From Bacteroidota bacterium (GTDB taxonomy: Bacteria > Bacteroidota > Bacteroidia > UBA4408), in contig JADKHO010000001.1 in the NCBI GenBank assembly GCA_016721765.1, positions 918,001-982,000 of the forward strand: a stretch of 64,000 nucleotides of DNA, given 5' to 3'. Shown here one piece after another: positions 8,710-18,900 of this stretch. How positions within the stretch are numbered: position 1 is the first letter of the stretch; every line of letters starts with the position of its first letter. The notes beneath the pieces are model-generated. The model saw only the letters and a list, made by a program, of their open reading frames with translations, had not been told where the DNA came from and made no database searches. Both the position numbers and the translations under genes were made by a program.

Positions 8710-9210
8710 ATGCTTTTAACGCTTTCCACGTATTTTATCATTTTGTTTATCCTCGTTTTGATAAATAGTATTCCTGTGTTTGGGAGTCCGAGAACACGAC
8801 GTTTTGGGCAAGTCCCCTCCTTGTTTTTCATCCTACTCATTGGTGCTTTTGTGGTGGTGCGCCTCATTGGTTTTTTAACTCCCGATATGTCATCCACCCA
8901 GTTAAAGCAAACCGACTTGTCGTACGACATAAACTTTAAAAAAGGAAGGATTTATACCAAACCGGAAGATGTCAAAAAAGAAAAAGCGCAATTTATCAGC
9001 AAAAATGCGATCGATTCTGAACAAAAAAAATACTATGATGCATCCAACTACATTATTAAGTTTGCTTCTGTTCAAGCGCTTTTCGTAGTGCTACTTTCTT
9101 ATTGGGGGATGAAAAAGTTTGAACACCGAAACACCTATTATATTCCAAAAATCAGAAACCACAGTATTTTTTTTGTACTATGCATGTTGCTTGATTTGTT
9201 TGTTGTATAG
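8710..9210 (+). CDS. Small membrane protein of unknown function
   Basis: 166 residues; not recognised. Three to four hydrophobic segments are visible: about 4-24 (LSTYFIILFILVLINSIPVF), 36-56 (SLFFILLIGAFVVVRLIGFL), 116-132 (ASVQALFVVLLSYWGM) and 152-166 at the C-terminus (FFVLCMLLDLFVV). A charged, Lys-rich stretch of about 55 residues lies between segments 2 and 3. The start is divergent from, and 76 bases away from, the deoxyhypusine-synthase-like gene. The pattern is that of an inner-membrane protein with a polar loop; no function is proposed. Confidence 0.65.
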   Translation: MLLTLSTYFIILFILVLINSIPVFGSPRTRRFGQVPSLFFILLIGAFVVVRLIGFLTPDMSSTQLKQTDLSYDINFKKGRIYTKPEDVKKEKAQFISKNAIDSEQKKYYDASNYIIKFASVQALFVVLLSYWGMKKFEHRNTYYIPKIRNHSIFFVLCMLLDLFVV

Positions 9211-9375
9211 CATGGTTACTGCTTTCAATTTTTGAGTAATGGCAATAAAGCCGGCTGCTTCACGTTTGCTTATTCCATCGGTGTTTTTTGTAACTATGCC
9301 GAACGTGTCTATCTTGTTTATCACAGCTATAGATTTTTTGGGGAATTTAGTTGTGCTTGTTGTAGCTACTGCAGA

Positions 9376-12300
9376 ATGAAATTAAAATGGCTGTTCTTAT
9401 TATGCTTGATAAACACCGCATCTATTGACGCGCAAGAGCTTTTTTCAAATCGACGAACAAAAATAATTACTATAAACCAGGACACAATTCAGCTTGACTC
9501 CTTGAGCATAGTTCCCGGAAGTGTTGTATTGACAAACGATTTAGGTTTAGTAATTCCTTCTGGAGAGTATACTTTACTTCCTGAAAGCGGGATGCTAATT
9601 TTATCCCCACAACTTTTAGCGGACACTTTGTTTAAGCGCACCCCCCTTACTAGCACCTATACTGTATTTCCATTTTTGTTTTCGAAAAGTTATCAGCACA
9701 AGGATGGTAAAGTGCTTAAGCCCAACGAAAGTGGTAAAATAAACCCCTTTATTTACACCGGTGACGAAAAGAAAAACAGCGATTTTTTTGCCTCCGAAGG
9801 ATTAAATAAAAGTGGAAGCATAACCAGGGGTGTGGCATTTGGAAACAACCAAGATGTTGTTGTAAACTCGAATCTAAACCTACAATTGAGCGGAAAGCTT
9901 ACGGATAAAATTGGGATTCTAGCTGCTATTGCAGATGATAACATTCCAATTCAGCCCGAAGGAAACACGCAACAACTGCAAGAGTTTGATCGTGTGTATA
10001 TTCAATTTAAAGACGATAAATCACAACTCATTGCAGGAGATTTTCAGCTCACCCGACCCAATTCTTATTTTATGAATTACTTCAAAAAGTCGCAAGGGGC
10101 AAGCTTTTCAAGCACGTTTGGACTTGGAAAAACAACCGAGAAACAAAAAAGCAACAGCATGTCTGTTTCCTTAAGTGCTGCTGTATCAAAAGGAAAATTT
10201 TCACGAAATCTAATTCCGGGAGTGGAGGGAAATCAAGGCCCCTACCGCTTAACCGGAGCCGAAAATGAAGCGTATGTCATAATCCTTTCCGGTTCCGAAA
10301 AAATATTCATTGATGGGCAGCTTTTGGAACGTGGTCAAGAAAATGACTATGTTATTGATTACAACACTGCTGAAATAACATTTACTCCAAAACGAAAAAT
10401 CACAAAGGACAGGCGAATTACCGCTGAGTTTCAATACAGTGATAAAAATTATGCACGGTCCTTATATGAACTCGGAAATGAATACAAAAACAAGAAGCTA
10501 GCCCTCCGCTTTCATGTATTTTCGGAACAGGATAACAAGAAGAAACCCTTGCTTCAAGACCTAAAAACAAGCGAAAAACAAGTGCTAGCCGCCATTGGCG
10601 ATAGTCTTCAAAATGCGGTTGTTCCCAGCATCGATACCACAGGATATCTGCCCAACACTGTTTTATACAAGGTAGTTGACACGCTTGGCTATGTCAATGT
10701 ATATGTTTACTCCACCGATTCGTCAAATGCTTTTTTTCGCTTAAGCTTTACGAATGTGGGGGTTGGAAATGGAAATTACAATCCGGTAAACACCAGTGCA
10801 AACGGAAAGGTATATCAATGGGTGGCTCCGGTTGCCGGTATAAAACAAGGAGCCTATGAGCCTGTAGTGTTACTAATTACCCCCAAGAAAAGGCAGCTCG
10901 TTACGCTAGCTGCCGATTATCAAATTTCCCGAAATTTTACATCCACCCTTGAGCTTGCTTACAGCAATTACGACAAAAATACTTTTTCCAGCCTAGCCTC
11001 TAAAGATGATGAGGGCTATGGAATTAGACTAGGTTTGCTTAAAAAAACGCCCCTTTCATCCACCGAAAGGGATACACTACATTTTGTAAGCGGTGCAACA
11101 CTTGAATTCATTTCGAACTATTTTTCTCCTATAGAACGCTACCGACCTGTTGAATTTGAGCGAGATTGGAATAGGGGGTCGAGCACTATTAACAATGCGC
11201 AAACATTGGCTAGTGCTAAAATTGGAATTGAAAAAAAATCCACTGGAAATGCTTTTTATCAGTTAAACAGTTTTAGGGAGCTCGGCAATTATTCGGGCAT
11301 TCAGCATCGAATTAGCTCGGACGCGACTAAACGAGGATACAATTTTTCTTCCGCTGCAAGTTTGTTGAATTCAAACAATGGAAACAGCATCAAAACATCT
11401 TATTTAAAATACAAAGCTTTGCTTTCAAAAAAAATATCGATTGTTACAATCGGCGCGGGTGTTGAACAGGAAGAAAGTAAGTTTTTTTCTAAAAAAGATT
11501 CTCTGTTTGCAAATAGTTTTCATTTTATAGAGTGGCAGGCTTTTGCAAAAAGTGCGGATACTGCTAAAACTTCTTTCGGCTTAAAATATTTAAACCGTAT
11601 AGATTGGTTAAGCAATAGTGGTGATTTTAACAAGACCAGCCGTGGTCAAAGCATTGAAGCGGGTTTGGGTTTTGCAAAAAATGAAAACAGTGTGTTAAGA
11701 ATCAGTGCAACGTATCGTACACTTGAAATAAAAAACAAAGCCCTCAGTCCGCAAAAGCCCGACAATTCATTGGTAAGCCGTATCGAGTATGACCTGAAAT
11801 TATTTAAAGGTGTGATTTCTTCTTCCACATTTTATGAAGTAGGTTCAGGACTCGAAGTAAAAAAAGAATACTCCTTCATTAAGGTGCAGCCCGGGCAAGG
11901 CGTGTATCAATGGCTCGATTTAAATAACGATTCCATACAAGGACTGGATGAGTTTGTGGAGGCAACTTTTAAGGACAAAGCAGAGTATCTTAAAGTTTTT
12001 ACGCCTACCAGCGAATTTGTTAAGACCTACAATAATCAGTTTAATGAGATTATTAATTTAAATCCGTCCAGAATATGGAGTAACAAAAAAGGTGTACGAA
12101 AATTCATTTCTTTGTTGAGTAATCAAACTGCCTACCGCATCGATCGAAAAACAAGCAACAACGACGCTGAAAAATACTTGAACCCCTTTCTGAATGAAAC
12201 AAAAGATGCCGCTATTGTTACACTCAATTCGGCCTTTCGAAATACCTTTATATTTAACCGATTCAACTCTAAATTTGGCTTTGATTATTCCTACCTCCAA

Positions 12301-12885
12301 AACAAAAACAAATCGCTTTTAGTAAATGGAACTGAGCAACGTTCCACCATTTCAAATATCTTAAAGGCACGATGGAATATAACGCGTAAGTGGCTATTAA
12401 CAAACGATGCTACAATGGGCACGAAGACAAATACCGTACAATTTTTTAGTTCGCGTAATTTTCGAATTTTAATAAAAAGCACCGAACCCACAATAAGTTT
12501 TCAACCCACCACCACCTTTCGGCTTAGTATTACCTATCAATATTCCGAAAAAAAGAATGTTCGAAACGATACAGATTCATTGCGTGAACAAGAGCTTGCA
12601 TTAGGACAAAAAATTGGAACCGAATTAAAATACAGCAAAGCACAAAAGGGTAGCCTTTCGGCAAAATTTAATTATGTGTTTTTTAATTACAATGGAGCCG
12701 CTAATTCTAATGTCAGTTATGAAATGCTGGAAGGTTTACAGGCCGGTAAAAATTACACTTGGAATTTGATATATCAGCAAACACTTGCCAATAATATTCA
12801 ATTAAATTTAAGCTATGATGGTCGTAAATCCGGTAGTAATAAAATGGTGCATGTGGGGAATGTGCAGGTGAGGGCCTTCTTTTAG
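9376..12885 (+). CDS. Large outer-membrane beta-barrel-like protein of unknown function
   Basis: About 1,169 residues from ATG 9376, chosen because it begins a signal peptide (MKLKWLFLLCLINTASIDAQ); the frame is open to a TTG at 9232 but that extension is Cys/Tyr-rich and unlike an export signal. Near residues 290-345 the segment GPYRLTGAENEAYVIILSGS then IFIDGQLLERGQENDYVIDY resembles a conserved module of large Bacteroidota envelope proteins. The second half alternates polar and hydrophobic residues with many aromatic strand ends, and the protein ends in VHVGNVQVRAFF, a terminal Phe typical of outer-membrane barrels. A fragment LDLNNDSIQGLDEFVEA near residue 850 looks like a calcium-binding loop. 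Known homologues are, as far as I recall, uncharacterised; distantly SprA-like features are possible but the length is half that of SprA. Confidence 0.75.
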   Translation: MKLKWLFLLCLINTASIDAQELFSNRRTKIITINQDTIQLDSLSIVPGSVVLTNDLGLVIPSGEYTLLPESGMLILSPQLLADTLFKRTPLTSTYTVFPFLFSKSYQHKDGKVLKPNESGKINPFIYTGDEKKNSDFFASEGLNKSGSITRGVAFGNNQDVVVNSNLNLQLSGKLTDKIGILAAIADDNIPIQPEGNTQQLQEFDRVYIQFKDDKSQLIAGDFQLTRPNSYFMNYFKKSQGASFSSTFGLGKTTEKQKSNSMSVSLSAAVSKGKFSRNLIPGVEGNQGPYRLTGAENEAYVIILSGSEKIFIDGQLLERGQENDYVIDYNTAEITFTPKRKITKDRRITAEFQYSDKNYARSLYELGNEYKNKKLALRFHVFSEQDNKKKPLLQDLKTSEKQVLAAIGDSLQNAVVPSIDTTGYLPNTVLYKVVDTLGYVNVYVYSTDSSNAFFRLSFTNVGVGNGNYNPVNTSANGKVYQWVAPVAGIKQGAYEPVVLLITPKKRQLVTLAADYQISRNFTSTLELAYSNYDKNTFSSLASKDDEGYGIRLGLLKKTPLSSTERDTLHFVSGATLEFISNYFSPIERYRPVEFERDWNRGSSTINNAQTLASAKIGIEKKSTGNAFYQLNSFRELGNYSGIQHRISSDATKRGYNFSSAASLLNSNNGNSIKTSYLKYKALLSKKISIVTIGAGVEQEESKFFSKKDSLFANSFHFIEWQAFAKSADTAKTSFGLKYLNRIDWLSNSGDFNKTSRGQSIEAGLGFAKNENSVLRISATYRTLEIKNKALSPQKPDNSLVSRIEYDLKLFKGVISSSTFYEVGSGLEVKKEYSFIKVQPGQGVYQWLDLNNDSIQGLDEFVEATFKDKAEYLKVFTPTSEFVKTYNNQFNEIINLNPSRIWSNKKGVRKFISLLSNQTAYRIDRKTSNNDAEKYLNPFLNETKDAAIVTLNSAFRNTFIFNRFNSKFGFDYSYLQNKNKSLLVNGTEQRSTISNILKARWNITRKWLLTNDATMGTKTNTVQFFSSRNFRILIKSTEPTISFQPTTTFRLSITYQYSEKKNVRNDTDSLREQELALGQKIGTELKYSKAQKGSLSAKFNYVFFNYNGAANSNVSYEMLEGLQAGKNYTWNLIYQQTLANNIQLNLSYDGRKSGSNKMVHVGNVQVRAFF

Positions 12886-13033
12886 TTTATCCCGCCTTCA
12901 ACACATGTAGGATTGAATCAGTCAAGAAATTTTTTCCAATTCGTAAGTTTATCCAAAACAAGTCCTTCTCTAAAAGCCATTTATCGAGGAAATTCATTAT
13001 TTTTACGCCTCAATTTTTTATAAATACGGCTGT

Positions 13034-13546
13034 ATGATAATAGAAAGTAAAAAAGTGGTATCGGTAAATTACCACTTAACTGTTAAGGAAAATAACCAGG
13101 AAGTGCTGGTAGAAAAAACTGATTCAGAACATCCTTTTGTGTTTTTGTATGGCGCTGGTGGACTGCTGGAAGCCTTTGAAAGTAATTTAAAGGGCAAAAA
13201 AGTAGGCGATAGTTTTGATTTTAACATTGAAGCTGAAAACGGCTATGGATTAGTGGATGAAGATAGCATTGTGACTATTCCCATTGAGGCTTTTCAAGCA
13301 GAAGATGGCTCCATTGACGAGGATATGGTTAAAGTTGGAAACACCTTACCAATGACCGACAATGAAGGAAACCGCATGCAAGGTGTTGTGGATGAAATTA
13401 CTGAAACCCATATTCGTATGGATTTTAATCATCCGCTTGCGGGACAAGACTTACGTTTTAAAGGAACGGTATTAGATATTCGTGAAGCAAGCGCTGAAGA
13501 GCTTTCTCACGGACACGTGCATGGGCCACATGGGCACCATCATTAA
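13034..13546 (+). CDS. slyD: FKBP-type peptidyl-prolyl isomerase, SlyD-like
   Basis: 170 residues. The FKBP core is split by the insert-in-flap chaperone domain as in SlyD: VSVNYHLTVKENNQEV at the start, FLYGAGGLLEAFESNLKGKKVGDSF near 40-64, the insert from about 70 to 130 (NGYGLVDEDSIVTIPIEAF to TETHIRMDFNHPLAGQDL), then the closing strand LRFKGTVLDIREAS. The C-terminal tail is His-rich (HGHVHGPHGHHH), suited to binding nickel or other metal ions. SlyD is a cytoplasmic folding catalyst and metallochaperone. Hydrogenase or urease genes that would use such nickel delivery are not visible in this window. Confidence 0.92.
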   Translation: MIIESKKVVSVNYHLTVKENNQEVLVEKTDSEHPFVFLYGAGGLLEAFESNLKGKKVGDSFDFNIEAENGYGLVDEDSIVTIPIEAFQAEDGSIDEDMVKVGNTLPMTDNEGNRMQGVVDEITETHIRMDFNHPLAGQDLRFKGTVLDIREASAEELSHGHVHGPHGHHH

Positions 13547-13632
13547 AAAAAGTTAAAAGCCTTTTACTTTAAAAACATAAGGCAATAAACATTCGAACTT
13601 GTTGTTTGTTCTTCGTTTTTAACACTTTATAA

Positions 13633-15561
13633 ATGGAAATTAAAGCCGGACCCCTTCTCGAAACAATTGAGTATCCTGCAGATTTGAAAAGACTGGATGA
13701 AAGCCAGTTGAAACAAGTTTGTGATGAATTGCGTCAGTTTATTATTGATGTGGTTTCGGTTAAAGGTGGGCACTTTGGGGCGAGTTTGGGGGTGGTTGAA
13801 CTTTCAGTTGCCTTGCATTATGTGTTTAATACTCCTTACGATCAATTGGTGTGGGATGTAGGACACCAGGCCTATGGACACAAAATCTTAACCGGCCGCA
13901 GAAAGGTATTTCACACCAATCGCATCTACAAAGGAATTAGTGGATTTCCCAAACGAAGCGAAAGCGAATACGATACTTTTGGTGTGGGTCACTCCTCTAC
14001 TTCTATTTCAGCAGCATTGGGGATGGCAGTTGCATCTCATTACAAAGGCGAAAAAGATCGTCAGCACATTGCTGTTATTGGTGATGGTGCGATGACAGCC
14101 GGATTGGCTTTTGAAGGATTAAATCATGCCGGTGTCGAAAACTCCAACTTGTTGGTGGTGCTTAACGACAACTGCATGAGTATTGATCCAAATGTGGGCG
14201 CCCTAAAAGAATATTTAACCGACATTACTACCTCACATACTTATAACAAAGCTAAGGATGAGGTTTGGAAATTACTGGGTAAAATCAGCAAGTTTGGACC
14301 AAATGCCCAAGAAATTGCTTCCAAAATCGAAAACGGAATAAAAGCCACTTTGCTCCGACAAAGTAACCTGTTTGAATCCTTAAAATTTCGTTATTTCGGA
14401 CCGGTTGATGGGCACGATGTGGAGCGTTTGGCAAAAGTACTGGCCGATTTAAAAGACATTCCGGGACCAAAAATATTACACATTTTAACCGTTAAAGGCA
14501 AGGGCTATAAATTTAGCGAAGAGGGCAATCAAACCACCTGGCATGCTCCGGGCTTGTTTAATAAGGATACCGGCGAAATTGTAAAAGTGGTTCCAACTGC
14601 ACCTCAGCCCCCTAAATACCAAGATGTTTTTGGCCACACTATTGTGGAATTGGCCGAGAAAAATAATAAAATTGTGGGCATCACTCCTGCTATGCCAAGT
14701 GGCTGTTCACTAAACATTATGATGAAGGCAATGCCCGATCGTGCATTTGACGTGGGAATTGCAGAACAACATGCCGTTACTTTTTCGGCAGGATTAGCCA
14801 CACAAGGCTTAGTACCTTTTTGCAATATTTACTCCAGCTTTATGCAAAGGGCCTACGATCAGGTGGTACACGATGTGGCCCTTCAAAATTTAAATGTTGT
14901 ATTTTGTTTAGATAGAGGTGGGTTTGCCGGTGCCGATGGGGCTACACATCATGGGGCTTATGATTTGGCTTATTTCCGTTGCATACCCAATATGGTTGTT
15001 TCATCTCCTATGAACGAAGAAGAATTACGCAACCTGATGTTTACCGCACAGCTTGAAAATAAAGGTCCGTTTAGTATTCGTTACCCCCGTGGAAATGGTG
15101 TGATGCCGGAATGGAAAACACCCTTAAGAGAGCTGCAAATAGGCAAAGGGCGCAAACTCAGCAATGGAAACGATATTGCAATTTTAACCATTGGTCATCC
15201 CGGAAATTTTGTAGCTAAAGCTTGCGCAGACTTGCAAGCCGATGGAATAACGGCTGCACATTACGACATGCGCTTTGCTAAACCCATAGATGAAATATTG
15301 TTGCACGAAGTGTTCTCCAAATTTAACCGCGTTATTACTGTTGAAGACGGTTGCATAATTGGAGGTATGGGCAGTGCCGTTGTTGAATTTATGGCCGAAA
15401 ATGGATATGCTGCACAAGTAAAACGACTCGGAATACCCGATAGATACATCCACCACGGCGAACAAAAAGAACTGTGGGCCGAATGTGGATTTGATGCTGC
15501 CGGAATTGCTGCTACTGCTAAAGAGATGCTTGCTGAAAAAAGAGCGAGTATGGTGGGGTGA
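13633..15561 (+). CDS. dxs: 1-deoxy-D-xylulose-5-phosphate synthase
   Basis: 642 residues, standard length. DXS condenses pyruvate with glyceraldehyde 3-phosphate to make DXP, the first step of the MEP isoprenoid pathway and a precursor for thiamine and pyridoxal. The thiamine diphosphate motif is seen as GDGAMTAGLAFEGLNHAG through LVVLNDNCMSI (about residues 152-185); DVGHQAYGHKILTGR near 75 and GHSSTSISAALGMA near 117 are typical. The pyrimidine-domain Glu is in VGIAEQHAVTFSAGLA near 378, and DRGGFAGADGATHHGAYDL near 430 is highly conserved. It ends in a normal transketolase C-terminal domain. It appears to be a single-gene unit. Confidence 0.98.
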   Translation: MEIKAGPLLETIEYPADLKRLDESQLKQVCDELRQFIIDVVSVKGGHFGASLGVVELSVALHYVFNTPYDQLVWDVGHQAYGHKILTGRRKVFHTNRIYKGISGFPKRSESEYDTFGVGHSSTSISAALGMAVASHYKGEKDRQHIAVIGDGAMTAGLAFEGLNHAGVENSNLLVVLNDNCMSIDPNVGALKEYLTDITTSHTYNKAKDEVWKLLGKISKFGPNAQEIASKIENGIKATLLRQSNLFESLKFRYFGPVDGHDVERLAKVLADLKDIPGPKILHILTVKGKGYKFSEEGNQTTWHAPGLFNKDTGEIVKVVPTAPQPPKYQDVFGHTIVELAEKNNKIVGITPAMPSGCSLNIMMKAMPDRAFDVGIAEQHAVTFSAGLATQGLVPFCNIYSSFMQRAYDQVVHDVALQNLNVVFCLDRGGFAGADGATHHGAYDLAYFRCIPNMVVSSPMNEEELRNLMFTAQLENKGPFSIRYPRGNGVMPEWKTPLRELQIGKGRKLSNGNDIAILTIGHPGNFVAKACADLQADGITAAHYDMRFAKPIDEILLHEVFSKFNRVITVEDGCIIGGMGSAVVEFMAENGYAAQVKRLGIPDRYIHHGEQKELWAECGFDAAGIAATAKEMLAEKRASMVG

Positions 15562-15906
15562 TAAGCAAGAAATACCTAATTAGCAGTTTTCTTATCGCTG
15601 GTAAAAAACATTTCTTTCATTTTGATATTTTGGCATTTTCATAATTGATCTGTGATACAGAGAAAATAATCTTTATAAGCGCGTAAATTACATAATGGGT
15701 AAGTTCGAATAAATGGACCTTATTTCATTATCTCAAAGACAAGATAAAAGTATTGGAAAAATCGCTACTTTTAGTCAATTATTTTGATTCCGCAAAAACC
15801 AAAATAATTTAACTTGGGAAATCTTTTTAAGAAAATCCCTCTTTTTTTGAAGTGTTTTATCAGACATTAGAGATTATTTTTCTATTTATGTTTTTTACCA
15901 TTCCAT
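15562..15906. other. Intergenic region without recognisable gene
   Basis: This 345-base AT-rich gap lies between dxs and a T9SS cargo gene. No small gene or RNA could be supported. GATAAG at 15560-15566 and CTTATC near 15591 could form a weak hairpin after dxs, but the stem is too short for a terminator call. Confidence 0.4.
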
Positions 15907-18900
15907 ATGAAAACAAAAAGCATTATTTCATTCCTTAGAAAGGTTTTTATTACTTTACTTTTGGTTCATTTATTCACTATCAGAATTTTTGCACAGGGAG
16001 GATCCTGCAACAACCCACTGCCTGTAACACCTAGTTTGCAGCAAACAACAATATGCGCAATTAGTAATCCGGATAGCTCTTTTTGGATAAGCTTTACAGC
16101 TATTGACACATTGATATTTTTCTTAAATAATTATGACGCGAACACTTCACTCAAGGTGAAAGAAGTGAACCTTTATAACGGTAACTGCAGTAACTTACAT
16201 TTGCTAAGTACTGAGGGATTTTCTAATGCTCCTGATTCGGTCGTCTCAACTTCTTTTCAGCACCTGACACTGAACAGTAATTATTTCGTGAATTTTAAAA
16301 CATATGGAACCAATGCTAATGCAAAGATAGAGCTATTGTATCAAATCCTTCAACCAATTTCCAACATATTGTGTACTTCCGTTGCAACCTGCTTAACCCC
16401 TAACTTATTATTGAATCCGGATTTTGAAAGCTCTCAATTTGGGTTTAACTGCACTTATAAAAAAGATGTAACTACAATGGTGGCGGGAAGCCTTCCCCAT
16501 TTGTGCAATGGGAACTTCTCGGGCGATCACTATACAATTCACAATAATATAATATGGCCATTTAATAATTCACCAACTTCCGCTGGAACCTTTATAGGAG
16601 ACCACACCCCCTTGAATGCTCCATCACATAATGGGTATTTTTTAATGGTAGATCCTCACAGTGGATGGGGGGAGAAAAATTGTTGGATGCAAAATGCAAT
16701 TCCGGTAGTTCCTGGCACAACCTATTTTTTTAAATTCTTTGCGAGAACCATGAATAAACAAAACCTCTCTTGGTTCAATTACTCAACTGTAAATATTTAC
16801 GTAAATGGCTCAACATTAATTGGAACAATATACCCGGATAAATATAACTGGACAGAATATTGTTTCGATTACCATCACCCAATAGGTGGGGCATCAACTA
16901 TTGATATCCGCATTGCCGCCAGCCCAAATCTTCAAGCCTCTTCAGGGTCTTGGGGCCTTTGCGACTTTGCAATAGATGATTTATTCTTTGGAACTACCAA
17001 TCCCAGCCCTTGCTGTATAAATCCTTCAATGACAACTCCCCAGATTCCTTTAACACAGAACATAACTCAATTACTCTCAAGCCCTCTGGGTTCAGAGATT
17101 GCAGTAAAAACAGGTGTTACGCTTACCGTTAATTCCAACGTAACCCTCAGTAATTATCATATTTATTTTGAGCCGGGATCTAAAATTGATATTGTGGGGC
17201 CTTCAGGAGAATTACATCTTGATAATGTTCATTTACAAGGTTGCGGGGGAACTTGGCTTGGCGTAATCTGTAATAATGGTGGGAAAATTTATACGGACAA
17301 TAATACACTGATTGAAGGTGCCGGTATTGGAATAAAAGTACTAGGTGGCTCGTTCTACTCAATTAAGAATACAATTCTAAATAGGAATACGGAAAACATG
17401 TATATCTCTGCTGCCCCAAATTATAACGGGTGCAACATTTCTAATTCCATTTTTACAAGCCGGGTAATTCCACATGGCACAACTGTTAATTCTTTAAAAG
17501 CGCCTGTTGGAGATTTTGATTACTTGTCGACTCTTCCTAGCTCTTCTTACACCAAATATGGGATTCATGCCGTTAACGTTTACACTACTAATACGAATGG
17601 TCTAACCCCCGCTTATAATTTAAAGATAGGAGAGCCCTTATTGGGGAAGGATCATGAGAACGTGTTTGATAATCTTGGAGCAGGTATCTATGCAAGTAAA
17701 TGCAATTTACTGATACAAAATAACCTCTTTGAAAATATGCGAAGCAGCATTACGAGTTTAGGCAAAGGTGTTTATTCTATTAATGCTACTATGAATACTT
17801 TACTAGATATTAAAATTGGCGGAATGGGAATCAACGAGTCTAACCGATTTAAGGATTTAGGAGAGGGGATTGATATTTCTGGCTATCGAAATTCGATTTT
17901 ACAAAAAAACATATTCACAAATACTAAAGATCCATCTATATCAGGTGCTGATTATGGCAGATTTGGAATTTCTATTAGAACGAATCAAGCATATATGTCC
18001 TGGAAACTTTATTTGAATTGCAGTTTCAATCAAATTTCTAACTATACTGAAGGTGTTTTTTGGGATAAACTTGGTTGTTCGGAAATAAATGCAGATATAA
18101 ACTACAATATCATTAAAGCAAATCCTCTCTTTTTAACTTCCTGCACGAAAGCGATTGACTTAAAAGCATTACCTTATACTATGAAGTTCAGCAATTCCTA
18201 TATTAAGGTTATGGCCAATACACTTACAAATGTAGATAATGGTATATTGGCTGAAGGATTTACGATTGGATTGCAAAACAACTATGATAACAATTCTATA
18301 AATATTAGAGACAATATTGCAATTGAACTAAAATATAACCCATTTAAAAGTAATATTATCTATAGCGGGATAAAGCTTACACAATGCCATGCTGCAAATA
18401 TCGCATCGAATTATAATATTTCAAGTTCATCAATCGCCAACAGGAATATGTATGGAATTTTTGTGGATGCAAGTACGAATTGCAAAATAACTTGTAATAC
18501 AGTTTCCTACATTGGAAAATGTTTTGGTTTTATGGGGTTTTGCGAGATGTATGGGGGCATTCTTGGCAGCCCGGGCGGCTTTCGTAATAATACAATGTGC
18601 GGGGCCTCAATAGGTATAAGCCTTGAAACCAATGCAGTTATTGGCGAACAAGGAACTTTAAGTCATGCAAGTGATAATAGATGGATTGGAAATTGCGGAT
18701 TAGGTATTGCATTACCCGCTTTTAATATTAATACTCAATTCCCGAAATTCTGGGCAAGAAAAACCTCTTTAGCAATTTATTCTCCAATCACATCAGCAAT
18801 AAATTTTTGGCCAAGTAATGATGTTTGTGATGTCTCTTGTAATTATAACAATCTGCTTCCTGCCGAAATGCTTATTGAACCGGGCACACTTACTACTGAT

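Noticed and set aside
8679..8930. Minus-strand frame of 83 codons
   Set aside because: It overlaps the plus-strand membrane protein and lies upstream of the mapped minus-strand promoter; its composition is poor.
9232..9375. Upstream TTG start adding 48 residues to the outer-membrane protein
   Set aside because: The extension is Cys- and Tyr-rich and would bury the clear signal peptide that begins at 9376.
15560..15600. Possible terminator hairpin after dxs (GATAAG/CTTATC)
   Set aside because: The stem is only six base pairs with a long loop and no T tract directly after it.
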